Assembly: GCA_003134655.1 (NCBI GenBank)
Contig: PLBY01000161.1
Span: 62,001 to 126,000 of the forward strand
Direction: 5' to 3'
DNA from: Acidobacteriaceae bacterium
GTDB taxonomy: Bacteria; Acidobacteriota; Terriglobia; Terriglobales; Acidobacteriaceae
Length of the DNA stretch: 64,000 nucleotides
Under the pieces are notes generated by a model. That model searched no databases. It was not told the origin of the DNA and saw nothing but the letters and a program-made list of their open reading frames with translations. Positions within the stretch are counted from its first letter, which is position 1; every line of letters starts with the position of its first letter. Positions 33,554 to 42,828 of the stretch are shown here, one piece after another. Both the position numbers and the translations under genes were made by a program.

Positions 33554-34921
33554 TCAAAGGGCCAGGTGCACGACGCTTTCCAGGTGGTAGGTTTGGGGAA
33601 ACAAATCCACCAGGTGCACTTGCTCGACGCGATAACCGGCGGCGAGCAGGGGCACGAGGTCGCGGGCCAGCGTAGCTGGATCGCAGGAAACATAAATAAC
33701 GCGTGGCGCGCCCAAGGAAGCCAACATTCGCGCCACGCGTTCTCCCAGGCCAATTCGAGGCGGGTCCACCACCGCTAGGTCGGGCTTATAAGGGATATGA
33801 GGGAGGACTACGCCCTTCCCGACTCGCCCCGAATTTTCCGCACGGGCCAGGTACTGCTCCGTGGTGGCCTGAACTGCCTCTCCATTCGAGGACTGATTGT
33901 AGGAAAGATCGGCTGTGGAAGTCTGTGACGACTCAACAGAAACTATGTGATGAAAGTCACTGGCCAGGGCTGTGGAAAACAGGCCCACGCCCGCGTAGAG
34001 GTCGAGCGCCAGCTTGCCGGACTGGCCAGCGGTGACGATCTTCACTAGTTCGTCGGTGAGGTGACGGTTGGTTTGAAAGAAACTCCCGGCGCTGACGCGG
34101 TAGGACGCGCGCTGTGTCTGGTAGGTCAAGAACGCATCGCCTACGGTGACAAGGATTTCCTGCGCGCTGGCTTTGCGGTCGCCGGGATTGGGTTCGCGGA
34201 AGGCGACCACTCCCGCGATCTCGGGCATAGCGGCACGGAAATCCTCGGCCCATTCGCGCATCGCCGCCCGGCGGGCTTCACGGGCGCAGCTAACGTCAAC
34301 AAGAAGTTGCGTGTCGTCTGCATTAACGAAGAACTCAACTTCGCGCACGCCCTCGGGAACCTTGCCCGCGCGTCCGCTCTGCCAGAGGGACGCGATGCCG
34401 CGGTTGATCAGCGGCGAACTGATGGGACACTCTTCGACTGCGAGCAGGTCGTGCGACGCCATCTTGAAATATCCTGCGGCGAACGCGGGGCCGACTTGCA
34501 CTTGCAGGCGCGAGCGGTTGCGGTAGTTCCACGGCGGCGAGGGATGAACCTCGATGTCGAAGGGCAACTCCAGCTTGGCCATGCGGCGCAGGTTTTCGCG
34601 CAGGATTTCTTTCTTGATCTCGAGTTGGTGCTCGTAGGTGGTGTGCTGGTAGTGGCATCCGCCGCAGCGGGTGAAGTGCGGGCAGGGCGGCGGGACGCGG
34701 TGCGGGGAAGGCTCGATGATCGAGTCCGCCTTCGCCCGTGCGAAGCCGGACTTCTGTTCGGTGAGGGAGGCGTCGATTTTTTCATCAGCCAGGACGAAGG
34801 GGACGAACACGGTCTTGCCGCGTCCGCGAGCTTCATCGGAATTCGGGGTGGCGGGCGAATCGGCGGGCAGACGGGACAGGCCGTCGCCGCCGTAGATCAG
34901 CTTTTCGATTGTGAGGAGCAA
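33554..34921 (-). CDS. 23S rRNA (uracil-C5)-methyltransferase, RlmD/TrmA family
   Basis: The 455-residue enzyme methylates C5 of uracil in RNA with SAM. An N-terminal TRAM-like part (TIEKLIYGGDGLSRLP) comes first. CPHFTRCGGCHYQH (about 79-92) gives three of the four cysteines of the iron-sulfur site, DLYAGVGLFSTAL is SAM motif I, AVVDPPRIGLG follows, and YVSCDPATLARDL (about 405) holds the catalytic Cys. Whether the target is RlmD- or RlmC-type cannot be told. Confidence 0.88.
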   Translation of the reverse strand: MLLTIEKLIYGGDGLSRLPADSPATPNSDEARGRGKTVFVPFVLADEKIDASLTEQKSGFARAKADSIIEPSPHRVPPPCPHFTRCGGCHYQHTTYEHQLEIKKEILRENLRRMAKLELPFDIEVHPSPPWNYRNRSRLQVQVGPAFAAGYFKMASHDLLAVEECPISSPLINRGIASLWQSGRAGKVPEGVREVEFFVNADDTQLLVDVSCAREARRAAMREWAEDFRAAMPEIAGVVAFREPNPGDRKASAQEILVTVGDAFLTYQTQRASYRVSAGSFFQTNRHLTDELVKIVTAGQSGKLALDLYAGVGLFSTALASDFHHIVSVESSQTSTADLSYNQSSNGEAVQATTEQYLARAENSGRVGKGVVLPHIPYKPDLAVVDPPRIGLGERVARMLASLGAPRVIYVSCDPATLARDLVPLLAAGYRVEQVHLVDLFPQTYHLESVVHLAL

Positions 34922-34984
34922 GACTTGATTCTACGGCATGGGGAGGATGAACCCGCAGTCTGGAGGGTCGGGGGAATCTTTACC

Positions 34985-35045
34985 GCGTCACGATCCGCGA
35001 GGGATCCCTCGCTCCGCCTGAAATGCGGTTACGCTCGGGATGACG
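34985..35045. repeat. Divergent copy of the CTCAGGATGAC-type repeat
   Basis: GATCCGCGAGGGATCCCTCGC hairpin bases and CTCGGGATGAC resemble the family at 2135, 6963 and 26349, more diverged. Confidence 0.3.
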
Positions 35046-35069
35046 CCAGTGGGGAGTACGACTTACCTC

Positions 35070-36119
35070 TTACTTCGTTATGACCCAGGCTAATCCGTCC
35101 GGCTGCTTGCCGGCAGAGATCTCTCCGGTGACCTCCAGCGTTTTCAAATCCACGACAGCGACTTTGTCGGCCATGCTGACGGCCACGTAGGCGCGGGAGC
35201 CATCGCGGGCGATCAGGATGCCTGCAGAGCCGCCTCCGAGGTTCAACTGTTTCACCTCTTTGCGACTGGCTTCGTCGAGGACTACGAGGCTGGTGTCTCC
35301 GGAGCGCGCACCCAAGGCGGAGATCAGGACCCGTTTGCCATCGGGCGTGAACTTCAAGCGGTTGGCGCCCCTCACAGGAATGGGAAGCGTTTGGACCGCT
35401 TTCTTGGCGGCGACATCGATGATGGTGACGGTTGCGTCGTGCGCGTTGGCGGCCCAGATTTCTTTCCCGTCAGGCGAAACGTCGAAGCCTTCACAGCCCT
35501 GGCCGGCGGGGACGTTGGTTACTTCCCATGTGAGGCGCGGGCCGCCCGGCGGAGTGAAGCCTCCGCTTGGCGGGGTCGTTTGTTCGATGATGCTGATCGT
35601 GGCGGAATTCACGTTTGAAGTGAAGATCTTATCGAGGCCATGGGCCACAATGATCATGTGGGTTCGATCTTGACCGGTGCCGAGGATCCAATCCACGTGC
35701 TGCGTGGCCGGGTCGTAGCGGCCGATGACTTTATTGGTCTCCGCGGTGAAATAGAGTTTGCCGCCTGCGAAATCCAAACCGTGAGTGGAATGCACCGCGC
35801 CCAGATCGATGGCGTGCAGCGCCTTGCGGGCAACCAGATCGACGACGGAGATTGTGTTCAGAGTGCTGTCGGGGCCGCCGTAGTTTGAAATGTAGGCGAG
35901 TTTGCCGTCGTCTGAGGCGATGATCTCGTGGGGATCGGGGCCGGAGGGGATGCGCGCGAGGACCTGCAATGTGGCGGGATCGACGATGGAGACCGTGTGG
36001 TCGCTCTTTGACAGAACCAGCAGAGTGGTCGAGGGTGTCTGGGCGAGTGCTGTTGAGACGATCAGCGATGTCGCGATGAGGTAGCAGATGCTGCGCAGAA
36101 AGTTTGTGGTTCCACTCAT
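35070..36119 (-). CDS. Secreted YVTN-type beta-propeller protein
   Basis: The 349-residue product has a signal peptide (RSICYLIATSLIVSTALAQ) and six or seven blades of the YVTN type: TVSIVDPATLQVLARIPSG, DPHEIIASDDGKLAYISNYG, NTISVVDLVARKALHAIDLG, TVTIIDVAAKKAVQTLPI and VAVVDLKTLEVTGEISAGKQ. Such proteins bind partners or surfaces in the periplasm or outside. No catalytic residue is recognised. Confidence 0.78.
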   Translation of the reverse strand: MSGTTNFLRSICYLIATSLIVSTALAQTPSTTLLVLSKSDHTVSIVDPATLQVLARIPSGPDPHEIIASDDGKLAYISNYGGPDSTLNTISVVDLVARKALHAIDLGAVHSTHGLDFAGGKLYFTAETNKVIGRYDPATQHVDWILGTGQDRTHMIIVAHGLDKIFTSNVNSATISIIEQTTPPSGGFTPPGGPRLTWEVTNVPAGQGCEGFDVSPDGKEIWAANAHDATVTIIDVAAKKAVQTLPIPVRGANRLKFTPDGKRVLISALGARSGDTSLVVLDEASRKEVKQLNLGGGSAGILIARDGSRAYVAVSMADKVAVVDLKTLEVTGEISAGKQPDGLAWVITK

Positions 36120-36149
36120 GGCTTTCCTCCCGGCTTCTGGGCAGCTAGT

Positions 36150-37316
36150 TTACAACGCTCGTCCTGCCGCTGCGCCAGAGGCCCAGGCCCACTGAAAGTT
36201 GAAGCCGCCGAGATGGCCGGTCACGTCGACGACCTCGCCGATGAAGAACAGGCCAGGGACTTTGCGGCTTTCCATCGTTTTGGCGGAGAGTTCGTCGGTG
36301 TCGACTCCGCCGCAGGTGACTTCGGCCTTTTCGTAGCCCTCGGTGCCTGACGGGAGAATGGTCCAGGTGTGCGCCTGCTGGTCGAGGTCGGAGAGCGCGG
36401 TGTTCGTCCAGGATTGCGGCGCGTGATGTTCGAGCCAGCGGTCGGCGAGGCGAGCGGGCACGGTCTTGCGGAATTCGGATCGCAGCGCTGTGAGGGTGCG
36501 CGGCGTTTTGGGGTCGCGAAAGATTGTGGTCAATTCGCTGTCCGGGGCGAGGTCTAGCGCGATCGGGTGCGGCTTCTTCCAGTAGGACGAAATCTGGAGG
36601 ATCGCGGGGCCGCTCAGGCCGCGATGCGTGATCAGCATCTTTTCGCGGAACTGCTGTCCGTCGCATGAGGCGATCACCTCCGCGGAGACTCCCGATAGAT
36701 CGCAGTAGCGGGAACGGTCGTCTTGGTCGAGAACGAGAGGCACGAGTCCAGGCCAGGGGTCGCGAATCTTCAGGCCGAATTGGCGTGCCAGGTCATAGCC
36801 AAAGGACGTCGCGCCGATCTTGGGAATCGACAGGCCACCGGTCGCGACGACGAGCGCAGGCGCGTGGAATTCCGTGTCGCTGGTGCGGAGGACGAATTCT
36901 GTGGTCCGGCTCACTTCTTGAATTCCTGTGTTCAGGAAGATGCTGACGTTGGCGGCTCGGCATTCCTCTTCGAGCATGCCCAGGATGTCGCGGGCCGAGC
37001 GGTCGCAGAACAGTTGTCCTAGCGTTTTTTCGTGATAGGGGATGCGGTGCTTCTCCACGAGTGCGATGAAATCCGCGGGGGTATAGCGGGCCAGCGCGGA
37101 CTTGGCAAAATGCGGATTCGACGAGAGGAAGTTTTCGGGCCGGGCATGGATGTTAGTGAAATTGCAGCGGCCTCCGCCGGAAATGAGAATCTTCTTGCCG
37201 AGGCGATCGGCGTGGTCGAGGACGGCGACGCGGCGTCCGCGCTTGCCGGCCTCGATGGCGCACATGAGGCCCGCTGCGCCGCCACCGAGAATCAGTGCGT
37301 CGAAGTGATGGGTCAC
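36150..37316 (-). CDS. FAD-dependent oxidoreductase, HI0933/BaiN family
   Basis: The 388-residue flavoprotein starts with the dinucleotide motif DALILGGGAAGLMCAIEAGK, then GGGRCNFTN, a family hallmark, and ends with TCGGVDTDELSAKTMES and GLFFIGEVVDVTGHLGG. Characterised relatives include bile-acid and other NAD(P)-linked reductases; here the substrate is unknown. It follows the YVTN gene's start by 30 bases on the same strand. Confidence 0.85.
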   Translation of the reverse strand: MTHHFDALILGGGAAGLMCAIEAGKRGRRVAVLDHADRLGKKILISGGGRCNFTNIHARPENFLSSNPHFAKSALARYTPADFIALVEKHRIPYHEKTLGQLFCDRSARDILGMLEEECRAANVSIFLNTGIQEVSRTTEFVLRTSDTEFHAPALVVATGGLSIPKIGATSFGYDLARQFGLKIRDPWPGLVPLVLDQDDRSRYCDLSGVSAEVIASCDGQQFREKMLITHRGLSGPAILQISSYWKKPHPIALDLAPDSELTTIFRDPKTPRTLTALRSEFRKTVPARLADRWLEHHAPQSWTNTALSDLDQQAHTWTILPSGTEGYEKAEVTCGGVDTDELSAKTMESRKVPGLFFIGEVVDVTGHLGGFNFQWAWASGAAAGRAL

Positions 37317-37378
37317 GTTGGAGTGAACAGCTTACCTCAGCGGTAGAACGGTTGCTCGAAACCCTCACGAGCACCTCA

Positions 37379-37429
37379 GAGGCTAAAGCCTCAGACCAAG
37401 TGATGAACTGATCGCAGCGCTAAAGCGCT
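37379..37429. repeat. GAGGCTAAAGCCTC and AGCGCTAAAGCGCT hairpins
   Basis: Two perfect short hairpins (37379-37392 and 37416-37429) with AA loops lie between the flavoprotein start and the next gene's end. They match the GGCTnAAGCC hairpin type of 27572. Confidence 0.5.
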
Positions 37430-37502
37430 GCGCCACCCCACCCCCAAACGGCCCTTGTCCGCAGGCCTGCAAAGTCGCAACCTTAGCAAAGTGTCAGTCT
37501 GT

Positions 37503-38219
37503 TCACATATAAAACAGACTCAATCGCGGCAAATGATATTTTTCCAGCAGGCGCTTGTGGACGTATTGTTTTTGCAGTTGGTCGATCTGGGCTGCGGACA
37601 TTTTGCGGCGGTAGGGAGCGAGATCGCGGTCGGCTTCGGTGCGGACGGTGACGATTTCTTCGTCGGGCGTCGACGCGAGCAACATGGCGAAGAGTTTTTC
37701 TTCTAGGACCGTCAGGCGGCGCTCCAGATCTTCCAGCCGAGCTGACGGTTTCGCTTCTAGTTGTTCCGCGAGTTGGCGCAGTGTTTTTGCGGCATCGAGG
37801 GCGACCGAGCGCGCTGAGACGCCGCCTGCTTCGGGTAGCTTTGCGGCCTCGAGCAAATCGGCATTGCGCCGCAGGAAGGGCACGACTACCGCCGGTTCAA
37901 ATCCTTGAGTGGCGCTTGGTTTCGGGGGCGCGGTGTCAGTTCCCGATGCGCCTACTGCTGCTTCTTTCATGTCTTCGGCGGCGGCCAGCACCAACTGCGA
38001 ACAGTAAGCCAGGCTGTTCACCTTTTTTGTTTTCGACGGGCGTTGATCGTAGCGGTCGAATGCTTCGTCGATGCCGCGCAGCACGGCTTCCAGAGGGATG
38101 CCGGCATCCTTCCACGTTTCAATCAGAGCCCAGTCGAGAGTGGAGAGCAGGAGGCCGCCGCCGCGGCGGCGCAGGAAGCGGTCCTCAATCTCGGTAAAGT
38201 AGTTGAAATAATTTTCCAC
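37503..38219 (-). CDS. Conserved protein of unknown function, downstream of coaX
   Basis: The 238-residue product begins MENYFNYFTEIEDRFLRRRG, with helical segments and a coiled-coil-like stretch (ARLEDLERRLTVLEEKLFAM). LSTLDWALIETWKDAGIPLE and VLRGIDEAFDRYDQRPSK suggest a DNA- or RNA-linked helical module but no known family is recognised. It starts 7 bases after the coaX stop, so it shares that transcript. Confidence 0.6.
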   Translation of the reverse strand: MENYFNYFTEIEDRFLRRRGGGLLLSTLDWALIETWKDAGIPLEAVLRGIDEAFDRYDQRPSKTKKVNSLAYCSQLVLAAAEDMKEAAVGASGTDTAPPKPSATQGFEPAVVVPFLRRNADLLEAAKLPEAGGVSARSVALDAAKTLRQLAEQLEAKPSARLEDLERRLTVLEEKLFAMLLASTPDEEIVTVRTEADRDLAPYRRKMSAAQIDQLQKQYVHKRLLEKYHLPRLSLFYM

Positions 38220-38225
38220 GGCGGG

Positions 38226-39158
38226 TCAGCGGGAAGAACGCGAGGGCGAAGAGGTCGGCGCGCCGCCACCGTTTTTGGATTTCGGCGAAGGCGCCTTCGG
38301 CTCGGCCTTGGACGAGGCTTTGGGCGATGTGGAATCCTTGCGCGCGGAGCCATTTCGTTCCCAGATGATGCGCAAGCCTTCGAGCGTGAGGAAGTCGTCG
38401 ACGTGCTTGATGTATTTCGATCCGGTGCCGATCATCGGGCCGAGGCCGCCGGTCGCAAGCACGTGCGTCTCCGGGCCCAACTCCGCGAGGAGGAGTTCGA
38501 GAATGCCGTCGACCAGGCCGAGATATCCGTAGTAGAGGCCGGATTGCAGGCTGCCGACAGTGTTGGAGCCGATCACGCGGGCCGGCTTGCGGATTTCGAC
38601 ACGCGGGAGACGCGCGGTGCGTTCGAAAAGCGCGTCGGCGGAAATGCCGATGCCAGGGCAGATCACTCCGCCGAGATATTCGCCCTTCGCCGATACGCAA
38701 TCGAACGTGGTGGCTGTGCCGAAGTCAACAATGACACAGGGGCCGCCGTATTTTTCGAACGCCGCGACGGCATTGACGATGCGGTCGGCGCCGACCTCCG
38801 CCGGATTGTCGTAATGCACCGGCATGCCGGTCTTGACTCCCGGTTCGATGGCGAGAGGACGCAGGTTGAAATAGCGCTCACAGACTTGCCGCAGAACAGG
38901 GTCGAGGGGCGGAACGACTGAGGAGATTACGATCCCGTGAATGCCTTTGGACTCGAGTCCGGCCATGGAAAACAAGTTGCGGAACAGGACGCCGTATTCG
39001 TCGACCGTGCTGGTGCGCGAGGTGGCGACGCGCCAGTTGGCCACGAGGCGCTCGTAGCGCGGAGTTTCGTCGGAGTCGCCGGCGGTGTTGATCTTGGCGA
39101 CACGGGCGAAGACGCCCAGGACCGTGTTCGTGTTCCCGACGTCGATGACTAGCAGCAT
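38226..39158 (-). CDS. coaX: Type III pantothenate kinase
   Basis: CoaX phosphorylates pantothenate in coenzyme A synthesis. MLLVIDVGNTNTVLGVF is the phosphate-1 loop of the ASKHA fold, GADRIVNAVAAFEKYGGPC and VIVDFGTATTFD are the family's central motifs, and GGVICPGIGISADALF follows. A Ser/Lys-rich tail of about 50 residues (SSKAEPKAPSPKSK) is unusual for the family. A repeat hairpin separates it from birA upstream. Confidence 0.93.
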   Translation of the reverse strand: MLLVIDVGNTNTVLGVFARVAKINTAGDSDETPRYERLVANWRVATSRTSTVDEYGVLFRNLFSMAGLESKGIHGIVISSVVPPLDPVLRQVCERYFNLRPLAIEPGVKTGMPVHYDNPAEVGADRIVNAVAAFEKYGGPCVIVDFGTATTFDCVSAKGEYLGGVICPGIGISADALFERTARLPRVEIRKPARVIGSNTVGSLQSGLYYGYLGLVDGILELLLAELGPETHVLATGGLGPMIGTGSKYIKHVDDFLTLEGLRIIWERNGSARKDSTSPKASSKAEPKAPSPKSKNGGGAPTSSPSRSSR

Positions 39159-39208
39159 GCGTGACCCTTGGAAATCGTCTCAGAACTTGCGGCATTTGTC
39201 TTCGCCCG

Positions 39209-39260
39209 CTGGGGCGAGGGCGGGACGCCCTCGCCCCAGCCGGCAGGATGCCGGCGCTAC
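39209..39260. repeat. Double-hairpin repeat at the birA 3' end
   Basis: CTGGGGCGAGGGCG (39209-39222) pairs perfectly with 39226-39239, then CCGGCA-GGA-TGCCGG (39240-39254) and CGCTAC. The birA stop codon (39257-39259) lies inside the conserved CGCTAC end. Confidence 0.6.
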
Positions 39261-40207
39261 TTTTCTCTTACCGTTCCACTCAGCACTGTTTTCGTTCCCT
39301 TCGCAGTGCGTACCCGCAAGAAACCCCGCTGATCAAGGCCTTCGGTTGTGCCTTCGAAGGCGGAGCCGTTTTCTTCGATGCGAACGGCTTTGCCTTGGAC
39401 CCATGATGAACTCTCGGCGAAGCGGCGCAGGATCTCCTCCTTCGCCTCGGGGTCTTCGCACAACTGGCGATACTCGCGGTCGAGTGATTTTAACAAAGCG
39501 GCCACCAACTCAACGCGCGACCATTCGCTTCCAGTCACGAGGCGCAGCGAGGTCGCTCCCAATTCCTTGGGAAAGCTTGTCTGATTCACGTTGATGCCGA
39601 TGCCGACGACGATGTAGCGGACGCGGGTGGCCTCGGCATTCATCTCGGCGAGAATTCCGCAGACCTTCTTGCCGTCGATCAGCAGGTCGTTGGGCCACTT
39701 CAGATCCGCAGTCACGCGTGAGTCGACTTGCTCGATGGCGGCGCGGACGGCGAGTCCGGCCGCTAGCGACAACGCCAGAACCTCCGAGGGCGGAAGGGCG
39801 GGTCGCAGCACTACCGAGCAGTAAATCCCCGTCGAGCGCTGGGACTGCCACGAGTTGGCTCCGCGGCCCCGACCCGCGGTTTGTTCCTCGGCGAGGAAGA
39901 CGCTGCCTTCGGGGGCGCCCTCCGCGGCGGCGGCCATGGCAGCAGTGTTCGTCGATCCGATCTTGTAGAAATGGTGAAGGTGCTCGTCGAAGATGGTGCC
40001 GCGCAGGAGCGGCCGCAGAACCTCCGGCAACAGCAGGTCCGGCACCGAGCGCAATTGATATCCGGTCGCGGGATGACCCGCTACATCCACACCGAGGCCG
40101 CGCAATTGGTGAATCAGGCGCCAGACTTCGGAGCGGTTGGACGAAATCTCCTGGGCAATTTTCGTGCCGCTGACTACGACGGTGGCGTGCTCCATCATCA
40201 AGCGCAC
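39257..40207 (-). CDS. birA: Biotin-protein ligase with biotin-operon repressor domain
   Basis: The 316-residue protein has an N-terminal winged helix (SGTKIAQEISSNRSEVWRLI), then the ligase: QTAGRGRGANSWQSQRSTG (GRGR biotinyl-AMP loop) and DLKWPNDLLIDGKKVCG (KWPND). The C-terminal barrel ends with LRVRTAKGTKTVLSGTV. It activates biotin and attaches it to carboxylase carrier protein, and may repress biotin genes. The stop codon falls in an intergenic repeat. coaX follows and nadC is upstream with a GH44 gene between. Confidence 0.92.
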   Translation of the reverse strand: MRLMMEHATVVVSGTKIAQEISSNRSEVWRLIHQLRGLGVDVAGHPATGYQLRSVPDLLLPEVLRPLLRGTIFDEHLHHFYKIGSTNTAAMAAAAEGAPEGSVFLAEEQTAGRGRGANSWQSQRSTGIYCSVVLRPALPPSEVLALSLAAGLAVRAAIEQVDSRVTADLKWPNDLLIDGKKVCGILAEMNAEATRVRYIVVGIGINVNQTSFPKELGATSLRLVTGSEWSRVELVAALLKSLDREYRQLCEDPEAKEEILRRFAESSSWVQGKAVRIEENGSAFEGTTEGLDQRGFLRVRTAKGTKTVLSGTVREK

Positions 40208-40344
40208 AATACGCCCCAGTCGCAGGTCGGTGGGCTGCGGTTGGTGCGCGGCGGGCGCTTTGGCCCGCGCGCTCGCACGAATTGTGCCGGTCTTGCTGAT
40301 GCGGAGATTATGCGCGAATCCCCGCGAAACAACAAACGCCCTTG

Positions 40345-42681
40345 CTACTGGGCGGTTTCGGTAAACGTCGCCACCGGATGTCCGAGCGCAAATTGCCCTT
40401 CCGCGGTGACGCGCACGGTGCCTGCCGTCGATGGCAGCGTTAGTACGACCGCCGCTTTTCCAGTGGAGTCGGTTGTAACCGTGCGGCTCGAGATCGATCC
40501 AGCGTTGGTCGTGAACAGAACCGTTCCGCCCGATGCGCTTCCTCCGGACTGCCCTGGAACCAGCGTGACGGACAGAGTCAATTGGCTGCCCGCCGTGCCT
40601 TTCTGCTTGTCGCCCGTCTTGGTGAACGTTGCAGGAGGATTGCCCACGAGAATGTAGCCGCCCTGCTGCTGCGCAACGCCGACCGTGTCGGTGCTAGGCA
40701 CGCTGTAGTGGTAGAAGCCCGGCGTGGTTCCGGCGGTAATGGTGATCTTTCCGTTATGGCCCTTGCTCAGCGTGGGCTGCGATACAACTACAGTGATTCC
40801 GCTGTCCGACGTCGCGGCGCCCAAGGTCACCGTGGCGGTTCCGGACGTGACTTTTGGCTGGAGGACAACCTTACCGCCGGCCGGGACCATGGTTGTGTCG
40901 GGATTCAGATCCCATTCCGCGCCGGGCAGCTGCGTCGTGCCTGTTACCACCAGAAGCGTCGCGGTGTAGGGCGCAAACGTCTGTGTGGCAGACAACGAGG
41001 TGGTTGTGGACGCCACGATCTTGGTGGGATTGGTCGAGGCCAGCGTGTACGAGGTCACCTGTGAGGGTGTGAATCCGTTGATTGTGAACTGCGCTTGCAC
41101 TGTGTTCGATGGATCTTTATTCAGGACCAACACCGTGAGAGTCTTGCCCGTGGAATTGAGCGCGGCGTAGCTGCTGAAAAGATTGGGATCGCCGTTGTTG
41201 GTGTCGGAGACAGAGGTTGTGGCGAATCCGTGATGATGGCCGTCGTAGTTGGTGAAGAGCTTCAGCGCGAGGTAGTTGGGGTTTGTCGGCGAAGGAGCGG
41301 TCCAACGCGACGCGAGATACATCCGCTCGCGGCCTAGAATTCCATAGGCATCGGCGTCTCCGAGGGCCGTTGAAAAATCCGACTCGCCCGCGAATGCCGC
41401 GCTCCATTCCGTGAAGCTGACAGGAGTTCCGGGATAAATCATGTTTGCCGTCGCGCGGATGCGCGGAATGCGGAAGGGGATGGTCTTATTCGGTTGAATG
41501 AATGTTGCCCAGTTCTGATTGATCGAACCGGACTCGCTGACGTAGGTAGGATCCCAGTAGTCGCGATAGATGCGCGCGGCGAGAGCCTGCTTCTGAGCCT
41601 GCGTCCAGGTTGAGGTGTCGGGGCCGTCGGGATAGGCGTGGACATCGAGAACATCCACCGAGCGTACGCCGGCGACTTTGTCTTCCCAATAAACTTCATT
41701 GAGCCACCAAGGGAGAAGATCGACGCCGGCGTGCGCACTCTTGTCACTGCCGTTCGCGCCGTTCCAGTAAAACCACCAGCAGCAACTGACCGGACCGAGG
41801 CGGATCGCCTTTGAATCCCAACCCTTCAGGTTGCGCGCTTCCGTGACAAATGTGTCGCGCATTTCGTTATAGGCGGTGGGTGCAGGGTGAACATCGCGAT
41901 GCGTGCTGCCCCAAATGTCGATCTCGTTATCCATATTGTAGAAGTGAGGAGCAGTGCCGAACGCCGAGGCCAGCGCAGCCGCCCACTGGTTGCGGTAGAC
42001 GCTGCCGGGAGGGTCCTTGGTGCCGGGCTGATCCAGCAGAGGGACGTTGGCGTCGCTCGGATTGGCGGTGAGCGTCGTGCTGCAATCGGTCTTCAGGCCG
42101 TCGCCTGCATCTGTGTTGTAGGGATCAACGCTGCACTGCGCGCCATACTTGGCGACCGAGAAACTCCAATGGCCATTGCTTCCATTTTCCGCACTTTGCG
42201 CGACCCAGGGAAGCATGACCATCGTCATCAGAGGATGGCTGCCGGCGCTCTTTACGTCGGTGATGAACTTTGTGGAATCCGCGTCACCGATCTCGGAGTA
42301 GTTGAAGTCCTCGAAGTACCAGTCGTTCGCGGCGTTGTAAGTGAACAGTTGCCAGTTGTAGCGCGAGGTGGAATTGCCGCCCCAGCGGACCACACTCAAT
42401 CCGCTGTCAGTGATCGTGGGCGAATCTTGCGGATAGGCGCCGCCGTACACATAGCTGCTGATGGCGTGACGGTTGCTGAGTGCATCGACCGTGACGTTGA
42501 TGTTGGTGGTGGCTGGAGTATCGGCTGATCGGGAATCATTCGGAGTAGAAGCTGGAGCTGATGGTTGAGCGGCGACCGCGGGGGCTCGTTGAGGTTTCGC
42601 TTCGGGAGCGCGAGCAAGAGAGACGACCACCGCGAATTCGACGAGGCATAGGGCTGCGAGGGAGCGAGCGAAGGGATACAT
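40345..42681 (-). CDS. Secreted glycoside hydrolase family 44-like with Ig-like tail
   Basis: The 778-residue protein has a signal peptide (SLAALCLVEFAVVVSLARA), a Pro/Ala linker, then a GH44-like barrel: VRWGGNSTSRYNWQLFTYNA, FYNMDNEIDIWGSTHRDVHP (about 250-270, probable acid/base Glu), VDVLDVHAYPD, and SFTEWSAAF (about 422, probable nucleophile Glu). The end has Ig-like repeats (TVLFTTNAGSISSRTV, TAGTVRVTAEGQFA). GH44 enzymes cut beta-1,4-glucans and xyloglucan. It interrupts the nadC-birA-coaX order. Family call is good; substrate is inferred. Confidence 0.75.
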   Translation of the reverse strand: MYPFARSLAALCLVEFAVVVSLARAPEAKPQRAPAVAAQPSAPASTPNDSRSADTPATTNINVTVDALSNRHAISSYVYGGAYPQDSPTITDSGLSVVRWGGNSTSRYNWQLFTYNAANDWYFEDFNYSEIGDADSTKFITDVKSAGSHPLMTMVMLPWVAQSAENGSNGHWSFSVAKYGAQCSVDPYNTDAGDGLKTDCSTTLTANPSDANVPLLDQPGTKDPPGSVYRNQWAAALASAFGTAPHFYNMDNEIDIWGSTHRDVHPAPTAYNEMRDTFVTEARNLKGWDSKAIRLGPVSCCWWFYWNGANGSDKSAHAGVDLLPWWLNEVYWEDKVAGVRSVDVLDVHAYPDGPDTSTWTQAQKQALAARIYRDYWDPTYVSESGSINQNWATFIQPNKTIPFRIPRIRATANMIYPGTPVSFTEWSAAFAGESDFSTALGDADAYGILGRERMYLASRWTAPSPTNPNYLALKLFTNYDGHHHGFATTSVSDTNNGDPNLFSSYAALNSTGKTLTVLVLNKDPSNTVQAQFTINGFTPSQVTSYTLASTNPTKIVASTTTSLSATQTFAPYTATLLVVTGTTQLPGAEWDLNPDTTMVPAGGKVVLQPKVTSGTATVTLGAATSDSGITVVVSQPTLSKGHNGKITITAGTTPGFYHYSVPSTDTVGVAQQQGGYILVGNPPATFTKTGDKQKGTAGSQLTLSVTLVPGQSGGSASGGTVLFTTNAGSISSRTVTTDSTGKAAVVLTLPSTAGTVRVTAEGQFALGHPVATFTETAQ

Positions 42682-42828
42682 AAGGGGAGGGCCTCCGTTG
42701 AAGCTAGTCTAAGCGCCGGGGCAGCGCCGCAAGTGCACAGTAGTACATCTGTTCTGAAATCCGGAATGGGGGAATAGCAGGAGTGCCGGGGATCGAGACA
42801 CCGCTATCGGCTGGTGATCGCGGCCAAC

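Noticed and set aside
37317..37380. tRNA-like segment near AGCTTACCTCAGCGGTAGAAC
   Set aside because: A D-loop-like stretch is seen, but there is no matching acceptor stem or T-loop (GTTCGAATC); no tRNA is supported.
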